Assembly (NCBI GenBank): GCA_913063265.1
Contig: CAJXZG010000002.1
Coordinates: forward strand, 1-64,000
Source: an uncultured Prolixibacteraceae bacterium
GTDB taxonomy: Bacteria > Bacteroidota > Bacteroidia > Bacteroidales > Prolixibacteraceae
Direction of reading: 5' to 3'
DNA length: 64,000 nt
Shown here: positions 34,764 through 43,073 of the stretch, in pieces
Layout of the letters: every line of letters starts with the position of its first letter
Numbering within the stretch: position 1 is the stretch's first letter
The notes under the pieces: model-generated
Seen by the model: only the letters and a program-made list of their open reading frames with translations
Told to the model about the DNA's origin: nothing
Database searches by the model: none
Translations under genes and position numbers: made by a program

Positions 34764-34771
34764 TGTAATTT
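34764..34771 (+). promoter_or_regulatory. Putative -7 box for the nusB operon
   Basis: TAATTTTG matches TAnnTTTG and lies 28 bases before the nusB ATG. The nearest TTG upstream is too close for the usual 19-base spacer, so only the -7 element is supported. Confidence 0.45.
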
Positions 34772-34798
34772 TGCCAAAAAATAAGAAGTTCATTATAA

Positions 34799-35749
34799 AT
34801 GATTAGCAGAAGGATTATCCGCACGAAGGTGTTACAAATATTATACGCCTACTATTCCTCAGAGGAGAAATCAATCAACAATACCGAAAAAGAACTCTTT
34901 TTCTGCATCCAAAAAACATACGATCTTTACCATCATCTTTTGGCTTTGGTCATTGAGATTGCAAACTATGCAGAAAAACGTATTGAAATTAAACGAAATA
35001 AACACCAACCTACCCACGAAGATTTACATCCAAATACCAAGTTTGTCAATAACCTTTTTATTCGTCAATTGAGAGAAAACAGACAATTGAATGTTTATCT
35101 CGAACAAAAAAAACTAAGTTGGATAAATCATCCAGAATTAATTAAAGAACTCTATTTATTAATGATGGATTCTGAAATTTATCAGCATTACGTTCAAAAT
35201 GATAACCTGTCGTATCTGGACGACAGAAAATTTATTGAAAAACTTTTTAGTAAAGTCATCCTGGTTTCAGAAGAATTGTATCAGGTTTTGGAAGAACAAA
35301 GTATTTATTGGAACGATGATGTTGATTTTGTAATTTCTGTAATTGTTAAAACCATTAAAAAGTTTAACGAATTAAGTGAATCCGACCAAAGCTTAATGCC
35401 CTTGTATAAAGATCAGGAAGACAGAGATTTTGCAAAAGAGCTTCTTAGAAAGGCAATAATTAACCACGATGAATTACATGGTTTAATTAAAGTGCATTCG
35501 AGTAATTGGGATGTGGAACGCATTGCATTTATGGATATACTAATGATGCAACTGGCAATTACAGAATTTTTGTATTTCTCCACAATTCCGACAAAAGTTA
35601 CTATGAATGAATACATTGAAATTTCGAAGTTTTACAGCACAGAAAAAAGCCGGAATTTTATCAATGGTATTCTTGACAAAACTTTGAAAGATTTGAAAAA
35701 AGACGGCAAGGTTGTTAAATCAGGCAGAGGATTGGTTGGCGAATCATGA
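34799..35749 (+). CDS. nusB: Transcription antitermination factor NusB, long form
   Basis: NusB with NusE starts antitermination on rRNA operons. The protein of 316 residues is about twice the E. coli length, as in other Bacteroidota. It begins MISRRIIRTKVLQILYAYY, the normal NusB N-terminus, has an extended helical insertion, and ends with the NusB core MDILMMQLAITEFLYFSTIP, PTKVTMNEYIEISKFYS and FINGILDKTLKDL. It overlaps the DUF1573 gene by four bases (ATGA), and yajC follows, an arrangement I know from other Bacteroidota. Confidence 0.94.
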   Translation: MISRRIIRTKVLQILYAYYSSEEKSINNTEKELFFCIQKTYDLYHHLLALVIEIANYAEKRIEIKRNKHQPTHEDLHPNTKFVNNLFIRQLRENRQLNVYLEQKKLSWINHPELIKELYLLMMDSEIYQHYVQNDNLSYLDDRKFIEKLFSKVILVSEELYQVLEEQSIYWNDDVDFVISVIVKTIKKFNELSESDQSLMPLYKDQEDRDFAKELLRKAIINHDELHGLIKVHSSNWDVERIAFMDILMMQLAITEFLYFSTIPTKVTMNEYIEISKFYSTEKSRNFINGILDKTLKDLKKDGKVVKSGRGLVGES

Positions 35750-36177
35750 AAATTACATTACTGGTTTTAATATCGGTCGCAATACTCTCATGTTCCGGTA
35801 AAATGTCTGAAAATAAGCACAAGACCATTAATAAGAATAAGGATGAATTACCGGAATTTAATTTTAAAAAAGAAGCCCATGATTTTGGCACAATTAAATC
35901 CGGGGAAAGATTAATTTATTCATTTTTATTTACGAACGAGGGAAATTCTGAATTAGTAATAAACAGTGCCAAAACAGATTGTAGTTGTATCAATGTAATA
36001 TTTCCACAAAAAGCAATTTCTCCGGGCGAAAAGGGAATTGTTGAGGTAGAATTTAATTCAGTTGGAATGTATGGGAAACAATTAAAAACTGTTGAACTTC
36101 AATCAAATTGTAAAGAACCAAAACATTTAGTTATTTTTGCGCAGGTTGAAAACGAACAAATAGAATTTAAATATTAA
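35746..36177 (+). CDS. DUF1573 lipoprotein
   Basis: This 143-residue protein has a lipoprotein signal (VAILSCSG, with the lipidated Cys near residue 16) and one DUF1573 immunoglobulin-like domain. The family blocks are HDFGTIKSGERLIYSFLFTN, KTDCSCINVIFPQKAISPGEKG and VEFNSVGMYGKQLKTV. Members are outer-membrane or periplasmic and of unknown role. Its ATG overlaps the nusB stop by four bases and yajC starts 12 bases on, so these genes form one operon. Confidence 0.88.
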   Translation: MKITLLVLISVAILSCSGKMSENKHKTINKNKDELPEFNFKKEAHDFGTIKSGERLIYSFLFTNEGNSELVINSAKTDCSCINVIFPQKAISPGEKGIVEVEFNSVGMYGKQLKTVELQSNCKEPKHLVIFAQVENEQIEFKY

Positions 36178-36189
36178 AAATTTATAGTT

Positions 36190-36507
36190 ATGATGAATAT
36201 TATTTTAATGGCTCAGCCTTCAGGTCAGGAAGGAAATCCTTTAATGAGCATGTTACCGCTGCTTTTAATTGTAGTGGTTTTTTACTTTTTTATGATTCGC
36301 CCGCAAATGAAACGTCAGAAAGAAACCCGTAAATTCAGGGAAAGTCTGGCCAAAGGCGATAAAGTAGTAACTACAGGTGGTATTTATGGAAAAGTTGTAC
36401 AGGTTAAAGAAACTACCATTATTCTCGAAATTGCAAAAGATGTTCAAATTACAGTTGATAAAAATGGTATTATCAAAGATATGAGCGATGCTCAACCACA
36501 ACGCTAG
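36190..36507 (+). CDS. yajC: Preprotein translocase subunit YajC
   Basis: YajC is an inner-membrane accessory of the SecDF complex and also binds AcrB-type pumps. The 105-residue protein has one transmembrane helix (LPLLLIVVVFYFFMIRPQMKR) with the family's FFMIRPQ motif, and a cytoplasmic domain with LAKGDKVVTTGGIYGKVV and the final VDKNGIIKDM. It ends the nusB-DUF1573-yajC run. Two hairpins follow, the second a strong bidirectional terminator. Confidence 0.94.
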   Translation: MMNIILMAQPSGQEGNPLMSMLPLLLIVVVFYFFMIRPQMKRQKETRKFRESLAKGDKVVTTGGIYGKVVQVKETTIILEIAKDVQITVDKNGIIKDMSDAQPQR

Positions 36508-36526
36508 AAAGCAAAGCCCCTCCTAA

Positions 36527-36542
36527 CCTCCCCAAGGGGAGG
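36527..36542. repeat. Short C/G-rich hairpin CCTCCCC-AA-GGGGAGG
   Basis: A perfect 7-bp stem with a 2-base loop lies 20 bases past the yajC stop, just before a larger palindrome. The surrounding text, CCCCTCCTAACCTCCCC, looks like one of the intergenic repeats common in Bacteroidota. Confidence 0.55.
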
Positions 36543-36545
36543 AAT

Positions 36546-36586
36546 AAAGAAACGAGGCAGGAAAAATTTTCCTGCCTCGTTTCTTT
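36546..36586. terminator. Bidirectional terminator, 20-bp perfect palindrome
   Basis: Arms at 36546-36565 and 36567-36586 match perfectly (AAAGAAACGAGGCAGGAAAA and its reverse complement) with one unpaired central base. It lies between the convergent yajC and ychF genes; a polypyrimidine tract follows on the plus strand. Confidence 0.75.
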
Positions 36587-36621
36587 TACTTCGGTCTTCC
36601 GACTTCTGACTTCATGCTTTC

Positions 36622-37725
36622 CTAAACATTAAACCTAAAGTGCATAATATCTCCGTCTTTAACAACATACTCTTTACCTTCAACTGCTATTTTACCTGCA
36701 TTGCGACAAGCACTTTCCGAACCAAGACTCACATAATCATCGTACTTTATAACTTCTGCCCTGATAAATCCACGCTCAAAATCTGAATGAATTATACCTG
36801 CGGCCTGAGGTGCTTTTGTTCCTTCAGTAAAAGTCCATGCACGCGATTCATCGGGTCCGGTAGTAAAATAAGTTTTCAAATTGAGCAATTGGTAAGCCGC
36901 ATGAATCAGTTTATTAACACCTGGCTCATCCAAGCCTAGTTCTTCAAGAAACATCTGTTTTTCATCATAGGTTTCCAACTCTGCAATATCAGCCTCGGTA
37001 GCAGCTGCAATAATCAACATTCCTGCATTTTCTTCTTTGACCGCTTCTTTAACAGCTTCAACATGGGCATTACCGGATTTTGCTGAAGCTTCATCGACAT
37101 TGCAAACATACATAACAGGTTTATTTGTAAGTAAAAAAAGTTCTTTGGCTACTTTCTTTTCCTCAACATCCAATTTCAGAGTTCTTGCTGATTTACCCTG
37201 CTCCAAAACTTCCCTATACTTTTTTGCTACATTAAAAAGCAATTTTGTATTATGGTCGGCACCCCCGTGTTTAACCTGTTTTTCAAGTTTTTCAATACGA
37301 CTGGTTATGGTTTCCAAATCTTTCAGCTGCAACTCGTAATCAATTACTTCTTTGTCGCGAACCGGATTAATGGTGCCATCAACATGGGTAATATTATCAT
37401 TTTCGAAACATCGCAAGACATGCAAAATTGCGTCAGTTTCGCGAATATTTCCCAAAAACTGATTTCCCAATCCTTCACCTTTACTTGCACCCTTTACAAG
37501 CCCGGCAATATCAACAATTTCAATTGTTGTCGGAACTACTTTTTTGGGATTATCAATTTCCGTTAATTTTATCAGACGGGGGTCAGGAACCGTAATTACG
37601 CCAACATTGGGCTCAATCGTACAAAAAGGGAAATTTGCCGACTGTGCTTTTGCGCTTGATAAACAGTTGAAAAGTGTTGATTTACCAACATTTGGCAAGC
37701 CAACTATACCACATTTTAAAGCCAT
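36622..37725 (-). CDS. ychF: Redox-regulated ATPase YchF
   Basis: YchF is an Obg-family P-loop protein that prefers ATP, binds ribosomes and damps the oxidative-stress response. The 367-residue protein has G1 in IVGLPNVGKSTLFNCL, G3 in IVDIAGLVKGASKGEGLGN, the altered G4 site YVCNVDEAS (in place of NKxD) and a C-terminal TGS-like domain with LKTYFTTGPDESRAWTF and GIIHSDFERGFIRAEVI. All the YchF marks are present and length is standard. It is divergent from the sigma factor gene. Confidence 0.95.
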   Translation of the reverse strand: MALKCGIVGLPNVGKSTLFNCLSSAKAQSANFPFCTIEPNVGVITVPDPRLIKLTEIDNPKKVVPTTIEIVDIAGLVKGASKGEGLGNQFLGNIRETDAILHVLRCFENDNITHVDGTINPVRDKEVIDYELQLKDLETITSRIEKLEKQVKHGGADHNTKLLFNVAKKYREVLEQGKSARTLKLDVEEKKVAKELFLLTNKPVMYVCNVDEASAKSGNAHVEAVKEAVKEENAGMLIIAAATEADIAELETYDEKQMFLEELGLDEPGVNKLIHAAYQLLNLKTYFTTGPDESRAWTFTEGTKAPQAAGIIHSDFERGFIRAEVIKYDDYVSLGSESACRNAGKIAVEGKEYVVKDGDIMHFRFNV

Positions 37726-37874
37726 TTTCTTTTCTTAAGAATTTTGCGCAAATGTAATTCTTTTTAAATGATACAGATAAGTTTTACATTTCTGATTACA
37801 ATTTGATCTTCTAAATTTTTTATTTGCTTTCCGAAATAATTGAACGATTCTGGAAGTCCTATTCATTCTATGTG

Positions 37875-37882
37875 TAAATTTG
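37875..37882 (+). promoter_or_regulatory. Putative -7 box for the ECF sigma operon
   Basis: TAAATTTG matches TAnnTTTG and lies about 80 bases before the sigma factor ATG. No -33 box at the proper distance is evident, so a second promoter type (for example an autoregulated one) may also exist. Confidence 0.4.
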
Positions 37883-37961
37883 CATATAAATCAACTTTTT
37901 ATGATCGTTTTAATTAAACCTTCATAGCTAAAAGTTGTCATATTGAAAACTGTTTTTTTTG

Positions 37962-38510
37962 ATGAGTAAAAACGAAATCAATTTAATTGCCAATCTAAAA
38001 AATGAAAAAACAAGGGAGCTTGCTTTTCAGAATCTGGTGCAACAATACCAGGAAAGATTGTATTGGCACATCAGAAAAATAGTTATTAATCACGACGATG
38101 CTGATGATATTCTACAAAATACTTTTGTGAAAATTTGGAAGGGTATTGATAAATTCAGAGAAGAGTCGGGATTGTACACCTGGTTATACAGAATCGCAAC
38201 AAATGAATCGCTTACTTTTATTAATTCGAATAAAAGGCGCAGTTTGATTCCGATGAACGATACCAGTGAATTTTTAATGAATAATCTTGAAACTGACACC
38301 TACTTTGACGGAGATGAAATTCAGCTTCGCCTGCAGCAGGCTATACTTCTGTTACCGGAGAAACAAAGAGTTGTTTTTAATTTGAGATATTTTGAAGAGA
38401 TGAAATATGAGGATATGTCGAAAGTGCTTGAAACCTCTGTGGGAGCGCTTAAGGCATCTTATCATCATGCAGCAAAAAAAATTGAAGAGCATTTAACTAA
38501 ATACGATTAA
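37962..38510 (+). CDS. RNA polymerase ECF-type sigma factor
   Basis: This 182-residue sigma factor has region 2 (LYWHIRKIVINHDDADDILQ and TFVKIWKGIDKF, with the WLYRIATNESL melting helix) and region 4 (LLPEKQRVVFNLRYFEEMKY, then a helix-turn-helix VLETSVGALKASYHHA). The ATG at 37962 is preferred to the TTG just before it. The two genes that follow, a membrane protein and a Spy-like periplasmic protein, are on the same strand within about 60-110 bases and may be its regulator and target. No classic zinc anti-sigma HxxxCxxC motif is present. Confidence 0.92.
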   Translation: MSKNEINLIANLKNEKTRELAFQNLVQQYQERLYWHIRKIVINHDDADDILQNTFVKIWKGIDKFREESGLYTWLYRIATNESLTFINSNKRRSLIPMNDTSEFLMNNLETDTYFDGDEIQLRLQQAILLLPEKQRVVFNLRYFEEMKYEDMSKVLETSVGALKASYHHAAKKIEEHLTKYD

Positions 38511-38568
38511 ACATTTGAAATTAAACCTTTAGCGAATAAATATGTCTAACGTTTAAATTTAAGTATTG

Positions 38569-39018
38569 ATGGATGAATTAAATAACATAGCACCTAAATT
38601 ATCAAAGATTAAAAAGGATAATCCGTTCAAGGTTCCTGATAATTATTTTGATGATTTTTCTGCAAGGTTGCAAATGAAAATTGATGCCGAAAATGCTGAA
38701 CCTAAGAAAAAAGAAAATAAAATCATTCAGCTAATTAAACCGGCATTAGGTTTAGCTGCCGGATTTGCATTAATTTTTATGCTTGCGTACTGGCCATTAA
38801 ATACTTTTACTAAAAAACAAATGGCAAAGAACAATGATACAGAATTAGAAACTAATGAAATGCTTTATGCATCTATGGTAGAAGGAATAGATTTGAATTC
38901 ATTTTATGTATTACTCGACGACCAAAATGGCGAAGTACATTTTGACGATGATGATTTGGTTGATTTTGTAAATACGTATAGTTCAGATTACGAAATATTT
39001 TCAGAAACAAATAATTAA
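38569..39018 (+). CDS. Single-pass membrane protein, possible anti-sigma factor
   Basis: The 149-residue protein has a cytoplasmic N-terminus with the Bacteroidota motif NPFKVPDNYFDDFSARL, one transmembrane helix (IKPALGLAAGFALIFMLAYW) and an acidic extracytoplasmic part ending DDDDLVDFVNTY. Its position just after an ECF sigma gene and its topology, a short cytoplasmic segment joined to a periplasmic one, suit an anti-sigma factor or sensor. It lacks a zinc-binding motif, so this remains inference. The ATG at 38569 is used. Confidence 0.65.
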   Translation: MDELNNIAPKLSKIKKDNPFKVPDNYFDDFSARLQMKIDAENAEPKKKENKIIQLIKPALGLAAGFALIFMLAYWPLNTFTKKQMAKNNDTELETNEMLYASMVEGIDLNSFYVLLDDQNGEVHFDDDDLVDFVNTYSSDYEIFSETNN

Positions 39019-39047
39019 ATAAAAAGAAAAAACAAATAGTAATGAAA

Positions 39048-39097
39048 CGAGTTCCGAAAACTCGGGACGAGTTCCCTGTCTGCCGACAAGGCAGGCA
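39048..39097. repeat. Intergenic double-hairpin repeat
   Basis: Two hairpins lie close together: CGAGTT/AACTCG (6 bp) and TGTCTGCC/GGCAGGCA (8 bp with one G-U), with a direct repeat ACGAGTTCC at both sides of the first. The sequence resembles the short CTGCCTGCC...GGCAGG elements seen between Bacteroidota genes. It lies between the putative anti-sigma gene and the Spy-like gene and could shape their relative expression. Confidence 0.55.
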
Positions 39098-39131
39098 TCT
39101 TATACAATAGAAAACAAACAATTTTAATAAG

Positions 39132-39605
39132 ATGAAAAAACAGATTATAGTAATTCTAACAGGGATTTTTATTGTTCTTAATCTTTCGGTAAGTGCACAA
39201 AAAAAAGAAGGACACAAAGAAAGAATGGAAAAATACCGGGCAGAAAAAGTTTCGTTTATAACCACAAAACTGGATTTCACACCGGATGAAGCTGAAAAAT
39301 TCTGGCCCATTTATAATCAGATGGAAAAAGAACGATGGGAAGCTCAAAAGTTACGTCGCGAACTTGAACTTAAAGTGGGAGATGCAGAAGAAAATCTTTC
39401 AGAAAAGGAAATAATAAAATTAACCCGTGAGTTTTCAGGTAGTTTACAAAAGGAGGGTGAGCTTTTGGTAGAATATAACGAAAAACTTCTAAAGGTTCTT
39501 TCTCCAAAAAAGGTCTTAAAACTTTATAAAACAGAGAACGAATTTAGGATGTATATGATAAAAAAATACCGTGACAGCAGGGGAAAAGGAAACGGGCATC
39601 CATAA
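39132..39605 (+). CDS. Periplasmic Spy/CpxP-like helical protein
   Basis: This 157-residue protein has a signal peptide (MKKQIIVILTGIFIVLNLSVSAQ) and a highly charged, all-helical mature part. TTKLDFTPDEAEKFWPIYNQ and the later VLSPKKVLKLYKTENEFR are the paired LTxxQ-like segments seen in Spy/CpxP-type periplasmic chaperones or stress sensors of Bacteroidota. It follows the sigma and membrane genes and has a terminator after it, so it closes the unit. Confidence 0.78.
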   Translation: MKKQIIVILTGIFIVLNLSVSAQKKEGHKERMEKYRAEKVSFITTKLDFTPDEAEKFWPIYNQMEKERWEAQKLRRELELKVGDAEENLSEKEIIKLTREFSGSLQKEGELLVEYNEKLLKVLSPKKVLKLYKTENEFRMYMIKKYRDSRGKGNGHP

Positions 39606-39615
39606 TTGGCTAAAG

Positions 39616-39647
39616 AAAGAGACAAATTCAATATTGTCTCTTTTTTT
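39616..39647 (+). terminator. Intrinsic terminator after the Spy-like gene
   Basis: A 10-bp perfect stem (AAAGAGACAA / TTGTCTCTTT) with an 8-base loop runs into seven T on the plus strand. On the minus strand the tail is less pure, but it may also serve the convergent DUF4870-like gene. Confidence 0.85.
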
Positions 39648-39663
39648 GGCTCATATCTAAAAA

Positions 39664-39954
39664 TTAAAGCCCTTTAAACCAATCCTGAAAATATTTTCCT
39701 ATTACAGGAATTTCTTTCATTTCGCCATTAACTGCTCCAACCAGGCTTATTATCCAGCAAATCAATACTAAAATCCAGCCTATAAAGTTTAAAAGTGGGA
39801 TAAAACTTACTACTATGCTAAACAGGTACAACCCCAAAAGCTGTCTGATGTAAAAACTTGTTATTTCGTCTTTTTCGCTTGAATTAATAACCAAGGCAAT
39901 AATCCATCCGATATAAGTAATGTGAGCAACGATTGCTTTTGTTTTTCCATCCAT
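39664..39954 (-). CDS. Small polytopic membrane protein (DUF4870/Tic20-like)
   Basis: The 96-residue protein has three hydrophobic segments. The pattern TKAIVAHITYIGWIIALVIN, then SFYIRQLLGLYLFSIVVSFIP and ILVLICWIISLVGAVNGE with an ending VIGKYFQDWFKG fits the DUF4870-type family, found widely in bacteria and related to Tic20 in topology. No function is known. It appears to be a single-gene unit. Confidence 0.7.
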   Translation of the reverse strand: MDGKTKAIVAHITYIGWIIALVINSSEKDEITSFYIRQLLGLYLFSIVVSFIPLLNFIGWILVLICWIISLVGAVNGEMKEIPVIGKYFQDWFKGL

Positions 39955-40064
39955 TTTATTCCGATTTTTTGTTCTTCGAAATTTACATAATAATTCTTGA
40001 AATGATTTGATTAATCCTGTGAAACGTTTAATAAATTAAAGAAAAAAAATGATAATCTGTTCAT

Positions 40065-41606
40065 TTATCTATCCAATGCAGTCATTCGAAATTTTTCTAA
40101 TTCAGCAATCTCATGTTCATTTTTGAATATGGTTTCTATTGCTTTAACAATTTGAGGATTTTGAGAAGATACGTCATTTAATTCTCTTATGTCTTCTTCT
40201 AGATTATACAGCTGTATTCTTAGACTATCTTTTTTTATATTTTTTCTTATTCCTTTCCATTTTCCCATTCTGACTGCCTGTTGTCCTCCGGATTCCGGAA
40301 ATTCCCAATACAGAAAATCGTGAAATTGTTGGTCTTCTTTACTCAACAGTGTTGGCAAAAAACTTATTCCATCAATATCTGAGGGTTTATTTATCCCGGC
40401 TATGTCACACAATGTTGGTAAAACATCGTAAAATGCAGAAATAAGATTTGTCTCTTTCCCTTTTTCAATTTTTCCGGGCCATTGCACAATCATTGGAATA
40501 CGAATACCTCCTTCTGTTAGATTTCCTTTGCCCCAGCCAGCTTCGCTTTTAAACGGTTTTGCACTATCGAACCAGGGAGAATCTGTTCCTCCAACATAAG
40601 AAGGACCATTATCACTGCTAAACATGATTATTGTATTTTCATACAATCCAAGGTCTTTTAACAAACCAACTATTTCTCCAACCTGTTCGTCTAAATAACT
40701 CACCATTGCAGCATATCCTGCATGAGGATAACGATGAGGAAAATACCCTTTATCCCCGACATAAGGATCTTCATCGCCAAATTTTTCGAGATAATAATCG
40801 ACCCATTTTGGGGGAGCTTGTATGGGAACATGTGGAACAGGACTGGCGTAATACATAAAAAATGGCTGGTCTTTATTGTCCCTGATAAAGTTTAAAACTT
40901 CCTTCTGCATCAATTCAGCAGAATAATCAGTTAACCAGAAATCCTTGTAAGAATCGGAATCAAAGATATTTGCATTCTTTGGTAATTTGGTACGCGGAGG
41001 AACCATTTTATTATTTAGCAGTATTTTGGTGGTGTCTTTCCATAAATGAACAGGGAAAAAAGTATGAGCCTGACGCTGGCAGTTATAACCAAAAAAGAAA
41101 TCAAATCCCTGTTTATTGGGTATACCTTCCGTAAGTGGTGCACCCAGTCCCCACTTTCCGACAATTGCGGTTTCGTATCCGGCACTTTGTAGTAGACGTC
41201 CTATGGTTTTAGTCCCTGGTTTTAATGGCCTCTGACCTTCAAGATTCGGATTTTTTGCCATAGCTTCAAAATTCCAAACATCACCTCTTTCTTTCCATTC
41301 ATCATTTCCCCTAATTTGTGCATGACCTAAATGTTTACCTGTAAGCAAAACGCATCGCGATGGGGCACAAACCGGTGCTCCCGAATAATGTTGAGTAAAA
41401 AGCATTCCATTGCTTGCCAAAGCATCTAAGTTGGGAGTTTCAATTTTTTCCTGTCCATAACAACCGAGTTCGGCATACCCCAAATCATCGGCCAATATGT
41501 AAATAATATTTGGGCTGTCTTCTTTTTTCTGATCTTTACAAGCTACCCAGAGGATGACGGAAAGACACAAAAGTGAAGTATTGAATAGAATTTTTAAGGT
41601 TTTCAT
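40065..41606 (-). CDS. Sulfatase, lipoprotein (arylsulfatase A-like)
   Basis: This enzyme removes sulfate esters, probably from a glycan. The start MKTLKILFNTS gives 513 residues with a lipoprotein signal (lipobox WVAC). The active-site motif is CAPSR in HYSGAPVCAPSRCVLLTG, with the Cys that must be oxidised to formylglycine by a maturase not seen here. Metal-binding blocks IIYILADDLGYAELGCYG and FSSDNGPSYVGG are present. The downstream gene on the strand is separated by about 100 bases from the PQQ-type gene upstream. Sulfated substrates such as fucans or carrageenans fit the fucosidase at 59 kb, but the link is inference. Confidence 0.92.
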   Translation of the reverse strand: MKTLKILFNTSLLCLSVILWVACKDQKKEDSPNIIYILADDLGYAELGCYGQEKIETPNLDALASNGMLFTQHYSGAPVCAPSRCVLLTGKHLGHAQIRGNDEWKERGDVWNFEAMAKNPNLEGQRPLKPGTKTIGRLLQSAGYETAIVGKWGLGAPLTEGIPNKQGFDFFFGYNCQRQAHTFFPVHLWKDTTKILLNNKMVPPRTKLPKNANIFDSDSYKDFWLTDYSAELMQKEVLNFIRDNKDQPFFMYYASPVPHVPIQAPPKWVDYYLEKFGDEDPYVGDKGYFPHRYPHAGYAAMVSYLDEQVGEIVGLLKDLGLYENTIIMFSSDNGPSYVGGTDSPWFDSAKPFKSEAGWGKGNLTEGGIRIPMIVQWPGKIEKGKETNLISAFYDVLPTLCDIAGINKPSDIDGISFLPTLLSKEDQQFHDFLYWEFPESGGQQAVRMGKWKGIRKNIKKDSLRIQLYNLEEDIRELNDVSSQNPQIVKAIETIFKNEHEIAELEKFRMTALDR

Positions 41607-41702
41607 TTTATCAGGATTATTTGAATGATAGTAAGATATCAGCAAAACTCACGAAAATTTAATTCATTCCCGAAAAATGAGAAAATATTTTCTAAATAAT
41701 TT

Positions 41703-42986
41703 TTATTGCTGAGTTAAATCCACACTTACCAGTTCATTATCATTTCTGATAAAAACATGTTTATTGGCAAATGCCGGATGCGACCATGTTACTCCTCTGG
41801 GTAATTGTTTACGGGTTGGTTCAATGATTTTTGTTCTGCTGATTTCCTTAAACCCATCAGGCGAAAGTTCTGAGATTATCAATTCTCCGTGCTCGTTAAA
41901 CATCCATGTCTGATTCCCATTTTGCACAAAATGAATATTTGCCCAACGTCCTTTTTTAACTGCGCTTAAATCTTCCCAGATTCTATCCCCTGTGGCAAAC
42001 TCCAGACAACGCAATTCACCATAACTATCTACCCCATAGATATAATCTTCTAATATTACCGGGGTATTCATTACACAATGTAACGCATCGGTTTTTCGTT
42101 CACTTTCCCCGCTTCGTTGCCAAACAATTTCTGCACTTTTATAATCTTCTCCCAGCTTAACTAACAACGAGCCACTGTAAAATGCACTTACAAAAATATG
42201 GTCCTTAAATAAGACAGGTGTTGCAATACTCATTCCTGATCCCACATCCCATGGGAATCTCCAATATACTTCACCGGTTTCCGGACTTAACCCGGAAAGA
42301 CTGTTTTCTGTCCAGACGACTACAGCTTTTAAATTGTTTTTTTCTATCAGCACAGGTGCCGAATAACCTGCTATGTCATCCAGGTTTCGCCATATTTCCT
42401 TACCATTATTTTTGTTTAGCGCAATTACCCCGGCATTATCACTTCCGCTAATTTGAATTATAATTTTGTCATCAACAATTAAAGGTGCTGCTGAAATACC
42501 CCATATGGGCATCCTGATTTCATATTCTGTATTTAAATCCCTATCCCAGATAACTTTGCCGGTTGTTGCGTTTAAACAATAAAGGTTTCCCATGGTCCCC
42601 AAAGAATATGCTTTGCCATTATTAATGACGACAGAAGCTCTTGGACCTGCCGGGTAACCCACACTGATATAATCGCATTCATACCGCTGTTCCCATATCT
42701 TTTCACCGCTTTTTTCATCAAAACACAAAATCCCTTCTGTTTGAATTGAATCATTTTTTAGATCGGTCAAATAAACTTTCCCTTTTGCAACGGTAGGCCC
42801 GGAATAACCAGAACCAACCGGAACAGACCATTCCGGTTGTAAAACATCTGAATCAAACATTTTGACAACACCTGTATCTGACCAAACTGCGTCCCTGTTA
42901 ACACCTCTCCAATCGGGCCAGTCCTGCGCCCGACAATCTATTGAAATTAAGATTATTATGATAAGTAAAAGTCCCTTTGGGTTCAT
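41703..42986 (-). CDS. Secreted PQQ-type beta-propeller protein
   Basis: The 427-residue protein has a signal peptide (to about CRAQ) and a chain of seven to eight beta-propeller blades of the PQQ/BamB type, each with an AxDxxTGxxxW-like turn; examples are CLNATTGKVIWDRDL, ALNKNNGKEIWRN and SPETGEVYWRFPW. No dehydrogenase catalytic loop or quinone-binding Cys pair is evident, so it may serve as a binding scaffold and not as an enzyme. It lies upstream of the sulfatase on the same strand. Confidence 0.8.
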   Translation of the reverse strand: MNPKGLLLIIIILISIDCRAQDWPDWRGVNRDAVWSDTGVVKMFDSDVLQPEWSVPVGSGYSGPTVAKGKVYLTDLKNDSIQTEGILCFDEKSGEKIWEQRYECDYISVGYPAGPRASVVINNGKAYSLGTMGNLYCLNATTGKVIWDRDLNTEYEIRMPIWGISAAPLIVDDKIIIQISGSDNAGVIALNKNNGKEIWRNLDDIAGYSAPVLIEKNNLKAVVVWTENSLSGLSPETGEVYWRFPWDVGSGMSIATPVLFKDHIFVSAFYSGSLLVKLGEDYKSAEIVWQRSGESERKTDALHCVMNTPVILEDYIYGVDSYGELRCLEFATGDRIWEDLSAVKKGRWANIHFVQNGNQTWMFNEHGELIISELSPDGFKEISRTKIIEPTRKQLPRGVTWSHPAFANKHVFIRNDNELVSVDLTQQ

Positions 42987-43073
42987 CCCTTTAAAAATTT
43001 TCCCAAATATATAAACCCCCTGATTTTTTCAATATAATATTGAAATTATTTACCGAAAGACAGTAAATGATTT

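Noticed and set aside
43030-43060. AT-rich palindrome TTTCAATAT-A-ATATTGAAA after ribBA
   Set aside because: All A/T, with the T tract on the wrong side for ribBA termination; too weak to call.
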